DNA of 64,000 bases from Desulfosporosinus hippei DSM 8344 (GTDB lineage Bacteria; Bacillota; Desulfitobacteriia; Desulfitobacteriales; Desulfitobacteriaceae): the NCBI RefSeq assembly GCF_900100785.1, contig NZ_FNCP01000023.1, positions 1-64,000 of the forward strand, written 5' to 3'. The first letter of the stretch is position 1. Each line of letters opens with the position of its first letter. The position numbers and the translations under genes were made by a program. Shown here piece after piece: positions 42,787 to 49,825 of the stretch. The notes below the pieces were generated by a model. The model saw nothing but the letters and a program-made list of their open reading frames with translations. It was not told where the DNA came from and made no database searches.

Positions 42787-44595
42787 CTATTTCACCTTAA
42801 ATTGAGAGCACTCAGCAAATAATCGTTCATAACCTTTGGTCACACTTAATTCGAGATAGTTAAAGTCTCGGGCCAGCTTTATCATTTCTCGGCGGGTTTC
42901 CAGGGACATCAGGGCCAGATAAGCCCCGGTTTTTGAGGAATTACCGATGTAGGTGATTTTATCTCGGACAGCCTTCGGTAAAATATCCGTCCCCACCAAA
43001 CTTTCGACCGATAGATGAGCGCCGAACTGACCAGCCACAATCACCTCATCCAGATCCGAAAATGTGAGATCCATAGCCTTTACCAGTGCCACAAATCCGG
43101 ATAAAATCGCACTCTTGGCCAGTTGGACCTGGCGCACATCCCCCTGGGTAATGAGGACTTTATGGGGGCCCTCTCCGATACGAATTCGTCGTTTCTTGCC
43201 ATCCAGGTCAATATAGGGCAGTCTCGGGTCCCCAGCCTCTAACTCCTCAGGCTTAACAATATTGCCACGGGCAGTGATAAACCCATGTTTTAACAATTCT
43301 CGTATAGCGGCCATTATCCCACTGCCACATAAACCCAGGGGGGCCTTATCTCCGATAACTTTCAGATCAAAACCCTGCTCTTTTTCGAAATAAACTTCCT
43401 CAATGGCCCCATCGGCAGCACGCATACCGCAGCTGATATTCATCCCTTCCAGGGCTGGTCCCGCTGCACAAGAGCAAGATACTAACTTTTCCCCGTCGGA
43501 GAGAACGATTTCTCCATTGGTACCGATATCGATAAAGAGCACTTTATCCTTCCTGTTGTGGAGCCCAGCCACATAAGCCCCTGCCACGATATCTGCTCCT
43601 ATATAAGAAGAAACCGCTGGCAGACAATAGACTCGACCAAAGGGGGAAAGGGCCGTTAAACCCACATCCCTTGCTTTAATATCTTTGGCCCCGACAAAGA
43701 TCGGGGCATAAGGAGCTTTCCCAATGGAGAGGGGATTAACTCCCAAAACCATATGCATCATCGTGCAATTAGCCGCAATAGCGATTTCATAGATCAAAGA
43801 AGGGGAGATCTGCTGCCTTTCACACATGGTGTGGAGCATCTCGTTTAAGGAATCGACAATGGCTGTCTGTAACTGATCCCGCCCCTCCTTACCTTGATCG
43901 AGAACATAGGTGATGCGAGTAAGCACATCCTGACCAAAATTTTTCTGGGCATTGATGGCCGCTTCGCTATCTATTTCATCTCCTGTCCTTAAGTCGATGA
44001 GTGCAGCTACAACGGTGGTCGTTCCGATATCAACGGCGACTCCGTAAAGTCTTTCCCGGGTATCCCCTTTTTCAATCCCAATCAGTTGATCTTGATTAAA
44101 TACCCCAGTATAGGTTCCCTCCCCCATGATAATTTGGCGGAGCACATCCCAGGGCAGCTGATCCATACCCAGGGCCCTTGCAAACAACAGTTCATAAGGA
44201 GTTTGGTCTTCCAGAGTAGGCTTGATGATCTCAATGGTCTTTTTCCGGATTGCCGGATTGGGTTCATACTCTGGTACATAGCCTCCTGTCAGAACCTGGT
44301 GATTTTCCTCCTGATCAACGATGTCGATCTCTAAATCCCCTGTCGGATAGATAAGACAGGCCAAACGGATACCTTCAGCGATCTCTTTTGGGGTAAGGCG
44401 TTCTTTCTCGTCGTCAGATAGAGGCGGGAGATCTCCTCCTAAATGTTTAATCTTACACTTGCCACAGCTTCCTCGTCCTCCACAGGGACTTTCAATGAAA
44501 ATCTGCTGGCCGACAAGAATATTCAGGAGATTTTCCCCTGCCCCTATGTCATAGGAAAATTTAATAGTTTGTCTTGGTAAGGCAATTGTATGCAT
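42787..44595 (-). CDS. RACo-like corrinoid activation protein (ferredoxin plus ASKHA domain)
   Basis: ATP-dependent reductive activator of corrinoid proteins, 602 residues. An N-terminal 2Fe-2S ferredoxin (Cys38, 44, 47, 80 in SPCGGRGSCGKCKIK) is followed by a linker and a C-terminal ASKHA/DUF4445 ATPase with GVAVDIGTTTVVAALIDL, VLFIDIGTNGEIVLS and SCSCAAGPALEG. RACo proteins rescue the inactive Co(II) state to Co(I). Only one corrinoid protein is encoded nearby, immediately upstream in the operon, so that is the likely client. Confidence 0.92.
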   Translation of the reverse strand: MHTIALPRQTIKFSYDIGAGENLLNILVGQQIFIESPCGGRGSCGKCKIKHLGGDLPPLSDDEKERLTPKEIAEGIRLACLIYPTGDLEIDIVDQEENHQVLTGGYVPEYEPNPAIRKKTIEIIKPTLEDQTPYELLFARALGMDQLPWDVLRQIIMGEGTYTGVFNQDQLIGIEKGDTRERLYGVAVDIGTTTVVAALIDLRTGDEIDSEAAINAQKNFGQDVLTRITYVLDQGKEGRDQLQTAIVDSLNEMLHTMCERQQISPSLIYEIAIAANCTMMHMVLGVNPLSIGKAPYAPIFVGAKDIKARDVGLTALSPFGRVYCLPAVSSYIGADIVAGAYVAGLHNRKDKVLFIDIGTNGEIVLSDGEKLVSCSCAAGPALEGMNISCGMRAADGAIEEVYFEKEQGFDLKVIGDKAPLGLCGSGIMAAIRELLKHGFITARGNIVKPEELEAGDPRLPYIDLDGKKRRIRIGEGPHKVLITQGDVRQVQLAKSAILSGFVALVKAMDLTFSDLDEVIVAGQFGAHLSVESLVGTDILPKAVRDKITYIGNSSKTGAYLALMSLETRREMIKLARDFNYLELSVTKGYERLFAECSQFKVK

Positions 44596-44682
44596 GCTAA
44601 AACCTCGTTTTCCAGTACACAGCCCTCTAAATCCTATACTTCAGAAGCTTCATGTGTTTCCTATACTTCATGAGCTTCATAA

Positions 44683-45699
44683 CTACTTTCCTTGAACAGC
44701 CCTTAGCATCGCCTGAATATTTTCCAGGGAAGACTTAGTTCCCAGACCACAAGCAGGCGCGATAATATCGGACCCCTCCTCCATCACCTTCCGAGTCATA
44801 AGGCGAATGCGGTCTGCATCAGTAAGCTCCAGAGCAAAGGTACTTACATTACCCATCATAATCTTACCTGGCAACATTTTTTTCGACTCTTTGATGCTGA
44901 CAATCGAGTCAAAGCTGTGGGCATCAGCACGAAGTTTATTCAGTGGTTCATAAACTTTATGCATCCGTCCGCAGATGTGCACAATGATCGGGATTTCTGG
45001 ATTTCGCTCACGGAGTCCATCGATTAATTGATTGATATAGGTCACTACGTATTCATCAAATAAACGCGGACCTAAGATTTCCCCTGTGCCACTGGGGTCA
45101 GAGATCGCAATCACATCGGCTCCTGCTTCGATCTGAGCCCGGCCAAAACTAATCAGACCTTCCGTGACAAACTTCATGAAAGCATGGGCCTCTTCTTTAC
45201 GGCGTCTTAAAGCCTTATAGTAAACCACCGGTTCAATTAGGGAAGTAGCAACACTGACAGGTCCGGAAAGATTGCCAATAATGGGCACCCGATCAGCGTG
45301 TTCTTTCAGAATTTTAATGGCATCCAGCACCACTTTTGCCCGTTTGCTGTAGGGCTCCAGGGGAGTTAATTTCCTCCATTGAGAAAGTTCCTCAAAGGCA
45401 TACCCTGTGACATGAGGTTCATAAACGGTGGAACCCAAGTCCACGACGGCACCCAACTGTTCTGCTTCAATAGTCATACAGAAGGGTACGCCGTAATTTT
45501 CGAAACAACCATAATCATAGACAGCCTTGGCTAGTCCCGCCATTTTTATAGGATCAGTATGCGCTTCCGGCCAATGAATGTCGACCTTTTCCATCAAGGC
45601 AGTGACCACCATATTCATCATCCCACCCGGGCAAATACACGGTGAGCGATCCGTATTTACACCCTTTAGAGCGTTAAGAAGTCTTTCTTTTGAATCCAT
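44683..45699 (-). CDS. UroD-family corrinoid methyltransferase (MtaA/MtbA-like)
   Basis: A 338-residue TIM-barrel methyltransferase of the uroporphyrinogen decarboxylase superfamily. The zinc-site pattern of the methyltransferase branch is present: HICG about residue 240 and a late cysteine in IIAPACGLGTKSS. Such proteins move a methyl group between a corrinoid protein and a thiol or other acceptor. It follows the corrinoid protein gene with a 42-base gap. As the operon has three such proteins, one probably demethylates the substrate and another passes the methyl group on. Confidence 0.85.
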   Translation of the reverse strand: MDSKERLLNALKGVNTDRSPCICPGGMMNMVVTALMEKVDIHWPEAHTDPIKMAGLAKAVYDYGCFENYGVPFCMTIEAEQLGAVVDLGSTVYEPHVTGYAFEELSQWRKLTPLEPYSKRAKVVLDAIKILKEHADRVPIIGNLSGPVSVATSLIEPVVYYKALRRRKEEAHAFMKFVTEGLISFGRAQIEAGADVIAISDPSGTGEILGPRLFDEYVVTYINQLIDGLRERNPEIPIIVHICGRMHKVYEPLNKLRADAHSFDSIVSIKESKKMLPGKIMMGNVSTFALELTDADRIRLMTRKVMEEGSDIIAPACGLGTKSSLENIQAMLRAVQGK

Positions 45700-45741
45700 A
45701 AGGACGTCCTTTCCGGTCCTGAATCTATTCTGATCCTATGT

Positions 45742-46401
45742 CTAAGCCATTCCCACTAATTGTTTGGCCAAAGTTACCGCCCCGGTGGCGTTAACGGCAT
45801 AACCATCAGCGTTGATTTGATTACAGTAGGCCTGAGAAAGTGGCCCGCCGCCGATCATAACTTTTACTTTGTCTCTGATTCCCTCTTTGACGAGGATATC
45901 TACGACCTCTTTCATACCGGGCATAGTGGTAGTCATCAGTGTGGAAAGACAAATTAGCTGCGCATCCACGTCCTTTGCTTTTTGTACGAAACTCTGAAGC
46001 GGGACATCTCTGCCCAAATCATACATTTCAAAGCCGGCGGTTTCGAGCATGATACGCACCAGGTTTTTGCCAATATCATGGGTATCCCCTTCTACAACGC
46101 CGATAACACATTTGTAGTTGACAGCACCTGCGGCCTTCTCTTGAGGCAGATGCTCTCTTAAAACATCCAGACCATTATACATAGCATCGGAGCACACCAA
46201 AAGGTCGGTAACAAAATACTCTTCTTCTTCATACATTTGACCGGCGCGGTTCATTCCATCAACAAGTCCTTTTAGGACCCCGTCAAGTGCTTCGTAACCT
46301 GCTGCAATATATTCTTTAGCCACATCGGCTACATTTTCATCGTCCATTTCAAATACACTATCGGATAATTGTTGTAATAATTCTTCTTTTGACTTAACCA
46401 T
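45742..46401 (-). CDS. Corrinoid (B12-binding) methyl-carrier protein
   Basis: A 219-residue methyl carrier of the MtbC/MtaC/MetH-cobalamin type. An N-terminal four-helix cap domain (1-90) precedes a Rossmann B12 domain with the base-off ligand motif DTHDIG (His108), the later SxL in LICLSTLMTTT and GG in VMIGGGPLS. Start at MVKSKEELL after a GAAGGTG site; an upstream GTG is less likely. It shuttles the methyl group between UroD-family enzymes of this operon and is reactivated by the RACo-like protein. Confidence 0.93.
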   Translation of the reverse strand: MVKSKEELLQQLSDSVFEMDDENVADVAKEYIAAGYEALDGVLKGLVDGMNRAGQMYEEEEYFVTDLLVCSDAMYNGLDVLREHLPQEKAAGAVNYKCVIGVVEGDTHDIGKNLVRIMLETAGFEMYDLGRDVPLQSFVQKAKDVDAQLICLSTLMTTTMPGMKEVVDILVKEGIRDKVKVMIGGGPLSQAYCNQINADGYAVNATGAVTLAKQLVGMA

Positions 46402-46431
46402 TACCTTCACCTTCACCTTCTAATTTGTTGA

Positions 46432-47520
46432 TTAATGGTCCGTTGCGGGTTCATTTAATAACGCTTCATCGATAGGATAACGTCCATATTTGCGAACCGC
46501 TTCCATCATATAGTCTATATTCTCAACAGGCACATTTTGAGTAATATCACAACCGGAAGCGATAATATAGCCCATAGGGCTGTCTTTTCCCTTGAGGATA
46601 CAGGTCTTAACCGATTCAAAAACGTCTGATCTGGAGCCCAGCATCAGCACGTCGACGGGGGGAACATTACCCAAAATGGGTAAACGCTTGCCCACTTGTT
46701 CTTTCACATATTCCAGATCCACCAGGTTATCAATACTCAGCATATCCGGTCCTGTATCCACCATTTCCATGACAATACTCGTCGTATTGCCACAGATGTG
46801 ATAGCAACACATTCCCCCCAATTCATGAATATAGCTCATCAATTCCGTAGCATAGGGCTTGACGAATTCTACGTATTGGCTTTTTTTCAGGAGGGTGCCT
46901 GAGGCAATGGGATCACACATGAGAATAATAATGCCGCGCTCAATATATTCCTTATAAATATCCTTAAGGGCGTCGGTACACAGGCGAAGCAGCCGGTGGA
47001 TGGAGGCCGGATCTTTGCGGGTAGCTCTTAAAAGATTTTCAGTGGGAAGGATACTGGAGACGGCTGTGAAAGGTCCTGTAATCAATACCCCTGTCGGGAC
47101 CTCCTGCCCCATCTTTTCCTGACAGATTTCACAGGCCTCTAAGGTTCTGGCAAACCAAGGATCATTTTCTTTTTTGGTCTTGTTGAAATCCAATTGATCA
47201 ATATCTTGAAGATTTTTTAAAACGTGATTCACAATTGCAGGCAGACTATCCTCAGGATCATTCATTTCTGATCCCAGGGCGGTTCCTATCCCATGAAGAC
47301 CATATTCAATGATCATCATATCGTTCCCATAACGTTGATAACAGTCGATTTGGGACTGGGCCTGCTTGAGTGCCGAAGCACGTTTTTCTCGATGGGTCAT
47401 CCCTGAAACTCTGTGGGAGATAGAAACTAAGATAGGCATCGCCAGAATGCGATCCATTTTTTCTCCTTTCATAAAAGCTTGTAGCCGTTCATTGGGTGTC
47501 ATTTGGTCTTGTGCGTGCAT
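46432..47520 (-). CDS. UroD-family corrinoid methyltransferase (second)
   Basis: A 362-residue TIM-barrel protein of the UroD methyltransferase group. Zinc-type ligands: HICGNTTS in the last third and a cysteine in IIASGCDITQNVP. Its N-terminus (MTPNERLQAFMKGEKMDRIL) fits the family. It is 16 bases upstream of the corrinoid gene. Its differences from the other two suggest a distinct substrate or acceptor role. Confidence 0.85.
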   Translation of the reverse strand: MHAQDQMTPNERLQAFMKGEKMDRILAMPILVSISHRVSGMTHREKRASALKQAQSQIDCYQRYGNDMMIIEYGLHGIGTALGSEMNDPEDSLPAIVNHVLKNLQDIDQLDFNKTKKENDPWFARTLEACEICQEKMGQEVPTGVLITGPFTAVSSILPTENLLRATRKDPASIHRLLRLCTDALKDIYKEYIERGIIILMCDPIASGTLLKKSQYVEFVKPYATELMSYIHELGGMCCYHICGNTTSIVMEMVDTGPDMLSIDNLVDLEYVKEQVGKRLPILGNVPPVDVLMLGSRSDVFESVKTCILKGKDSPMGYIIASGCDITQNVPVENIDYMMEAVRKYGRYPIDEALLNEPATDH

Positions 47521-47604
47521 AGCAAATCCTCCTTTTTATTTCTGTTCATCAATCCTCTACCGAAACCCCGATGTTCGGCTTTAGCTGAACGAGTTCACCG
47601 GAAA

Positions 47605-48483
47605 TTACGCTGTCAAAAGCTTTAAGATCTTGATTTGGGCATCTTGGAGTATGTGATTACGATTATGGATACAGACATTGCCTACAAGGTTAACTTTACC
47701 GCGCAGTTCCAAACAGGCTTGGGCATAGGACATGGGTTCAGGTAAAGGGTAACTCTCCCACTCAGCCATTCCCAGCGCCGTCAACTGCAGGGCAGTCTTA
47801 GGACAGAGATGCATTACCGACTGTCCGCCAATTATCTTCAAGGCCTCTTCCACAAAAGGTTTAGAAAACTGTCGGCCCTGCAACTCAAAGTATTTGGGTC
47901 CAAGGATATTCAGCCCCCCCACCGGATCTTCAAAGGCAATGAAGTCCACTCCAGCTGCGAGGGATTTTTCAATATACCGTAACAGCTGAAGGCGTAGCTT
48001 CTCTACTACTTTTGCAATGACTTCGGGATTTTTTCTCCAGATCTTAAAGACTCTGCTGATATCGCTTAAATTGTTTAAGATCGTCATTGGGCCGCAGATC
48101 TCAACCCCAACCGCTTCCTTTGCTGCTTTAAGAAGTTTTACCGCTTCCAGGGTCTCTTTTAAGCGACCTTTCTCAAAATCCAAATCGGGGAGCCCCAACA
48201 AATCTTCTTCATCTTTGCACACCGGTTCCTGGCAGCGTGGCCCAATGGTTGCCGTTCCCAGCTTGATATTGCCGCCTAAATTCTCCGCTTCAACGGTATG
48301 ACAAAAAGGCACCATACAGAGGGTGCCTCCTTCTACTTCTCGTAGGGTGCCAGCAATCCTAGCCATTCCTTCTCCATAAGTGTAAGCCTCGGGAAAAGGC
48401 AAACCTACCTTTTCCACCACACTCTCTGTGAAACCGCTGGTATCCGACCCTTCAGGGCATTTATAATTTGTAAATTGAATCAT
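47605..48483 (-). CDS. Short UroD-family methyltransferase (third)
   Basis: A 292-residue member of the UroD superfamily and first gene of the operon. Seen: MVPFCHTVEAENLGG (resembling the PFCMTIEAEQLG segment of the gene at 44683), ICGPMTILNNLSD, and HLCPKTALQL as the zinc-site motif, with a last cysteine in LVGNVCIHN instead of the usual SGC or PAC. About 45 N-terminal residues of the family are missing, although it starts with an AGGAGG-like site, so it looks natural, not broken. Activity may be altered. Confidence 0.8.
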   Translation of the reverse strand: MIQFTNYKCPEGSDTSGFTESVVEKVGLPFPEAYTYGEGMARIAGTLREVEGGTLCMVPFCHTVEAENLGGNIKLGTATIGPRCQEPVCKDEEDLLGLPDLDFEKGRLKETLEAVKLLKAAKEAVGVEICGPMTILNNLSDISRVFKIWRKNPEVIAKVVEKLRLQLLRYIEKSLAAGVDFIAFEDPVGGLNILGPKYFELQGRQFSKPFVEEALKIIGGQSVMHLCPKTALQLTALGMAEWESYPLPEPMSYAQACLELRGKVNLVGNVCIHNRNHILQDAQIKILKLLTA

Positions 48484-48635
48484 AGAGTTCCTCCTGACTA
48501 TATCTAGACGTTATATCGAACTAAAGTTTCATAACTATTTAATAATGCTTTAATCTAACCAAAAAATTATATCATAACTCATAAAAATTTTAAATAATTG
48601 TACTGAATTGTGTTCATATTTCAAATTTATTTCCC
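48484..48635. other. Promoter region of the methyltransferase operon
   Basis: AT-rich sequence upstream of the first methyltransferase gene. No cobalamin riboswitch features were recognised. Confidence 0.4.
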
Positions 48636-48674
48636 TTCCACCGAGGATGAGCAGCTGGGTGTAGGTCAAATTCG
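48636..48674 (-). pseudogene. Relic of a DUF3102 gene
   Basis: The minus strand reads NLTYTQLLILGG, matching NLTYTQALILLG in the DUF3102 fragment at 49123-49704. At DNA level 20 bases (48655-48674) are the exact reverse complement of 49202-49221, with similarity continuing to about 48640. Confidence 0.7.
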
Positions 48675-48694
48675 TCAGTACTGACGAATTTGAC
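48665..48694. repeat. Perfect 30 bp palindrome
   Basis: GTCAAATTCGTCAGT followed directly by its reverse complement, with no loop. Its left half continues the DUF3102 relic, so the palindrome may have formed by inverted duplication of that relic end. A binding site cannot be excluded. Confidence 0.85.
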
Positions 48695-48841
48695 TAGCCG
48701 CCTCATTCGTTAATTTCACCTAATTGTTTCCTTGAATAAGTTTCGGAATTTAGGAAAATTTAAGATTAACCCCCTAGTCAAAACCTTAGAACCAAATTGA
48801 TTTGTTGCAAACTTATCTTAATCTCAAGGAGGTACCTCATT

Positions 48842-48991
48842 ATGGCAAAATACAATTTACCTGTCGACAAAAATCAAGTAGCTGCTCAATCGGGTGTTAC
48901 TCTTGGCCCTGACACTACGTCTCGTCAGAACGGCAGTGTCGGTGGCGAAATGGTTAAACAAACCTTCGAAAGTTTCGGAAAGAAAAAATAA
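48842..48991 (+). CDS. Small hydrophilic protein, possible spore protein
   Basis: A 49-residue hydrophilic protein starting [18 protein letters not shown] and ending in KKK; the start is the ATG 8 bases after AAGGAGG (an upstream frame extension has no ribosome site). It lacks membrane or metal motifs. The Gln/Asn/Ser/Gly-rich pattern ([20 protein letters not shown]) recalls small acid-soluble gamma-type spore proteins, but this is a weak resemblance. A strong intrinsic terminator at 49065-49095 follows. Confidence 0.6.
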   Translation: MAKYNLPVDKNQVAAQSGVTLGPDTTSRQNGSVGGEMVKQTFESFGKKK

Positions 48992-49064
48992 TCTGCCCCT
49001 TAGGACATATTAGATGGTAATCCCGCTGTGTTGTTCTCGGTCATAATCACGAAAGAGGTTAAAT

Positions 49065-49113
49065 AAAATAACGCCCCCAGTCGGGGCGTTATTTTGGTGT
49101 TAGTTCAGAATGC
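49065..49113 (+). terminator. Terminator hairpin with tail repeat (copy 2)
   Basis: Perfect 13 bp stem AAAATAACGCCCC / GGGGCGTTATTTT with a 5-base loop, ending in a T run: a strong terminator for the small protein gene. The next 20 bases (49094-49113) repeat the tail at 27384-27403 with one mismatch. Confidence 0.8.
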
Positions 49114-49122
49114 GAATGACTG

Positions 49123-49704
49123 ATGAAGCTCTGCCATGAATATGGGACGGAAGAGCTAGCCTCTCCTAACAGTGACAGCTATCCAAAATCGACACTGGTG
49201 TCGAATTTGACCTACACCCAGGCACTCATCCTCCTCGGAATTCCGGAAGAGGAACGGGAGGAATTTATCGAGAACCATGATGTCGAGAGCATGACCAAAT
49301 TGGAACTGCAGCAGGCTGTCAAGGACAGGGACCAAGCCATTCAGGAAAAGAAAGACCTCCAAAAGAACCTGGACGTAAAAAACAGCGAAATCACCCAACT
49401 AACCGCTCAGACCAAAAGTCTCGAAGAACAGATGAACCAGTGCCAAGCTGAAAAAGTTCAATCTTCCATCTCCAAGGCTGATGAACAATTCACCATTCAC
49501 CGCGATGTCATTCTCAATGCTTGGAAAGAGCTTTCACAAATACTTTCCACTTTAAACAAAATAGATCCGAAGATAAAGGAAACTTACAGGGAACAATTGC
49601 ATACCATGCTTCAAAACTTGACTAAGCGTATGGAAGTGTGGCCGCCCATTGTCACTACAAATTTATCGATTAAACCCACTCCGGGAGTTAAATCTTCAAA
49701 CTAA
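49123..49704 (+). pseudogene. N-terminally truncated DUF3102 gene
   Basis: A 193-codon frame whose first part (EYGTEELASPNSDSYP, NLTYTQALILLGIPEEEREE) matches the middle of DUF3102-type proteins, followed by a coiled coil (residues about 60-115) and a helical end. The family normally has a further N-terminal region that is absent here; the frame begins 10 bases after the tail repeat, without a ribosome site. DUF3102 genes are usually carried by mobile elements, so this is probably a remnant of one. Confidence 0.7.
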
Positions 49705-49825
49705 AGGGCCCAGTAGTATCCGGATCACGCCTGTTCCCGAAATCTGGCTCCTCGGCAGCTGATGATCGGATTTCGGGACTGCTAACATTTTCATCCCTCC
49801 ATACTTATCACGTAGTGCGCAATGC

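Noticed and set aside
44683-48483. UroD-family genes as heme biosynthesis uroporphyrinogen decarboxylases
   Set aside because: Three copies in an operon with a corrinoid protein and RACo, and with HxC and late Cys zinc-site patterns, fit the methyltransferase branch instead.
48484-48841. Cobalamin riboswitch before the methyltransferase operon
   Set aside because: No B12-box-like sequence or multi-helix fold was recognised; only AT-rich DNA, a DUF3102 relic and a palindrome.
48636-49704. DUF3102 pieces as evidence of a prophage
   Set aside because: No integrase, capsid, terminase or lysis genes are nearby; only fragments remain.
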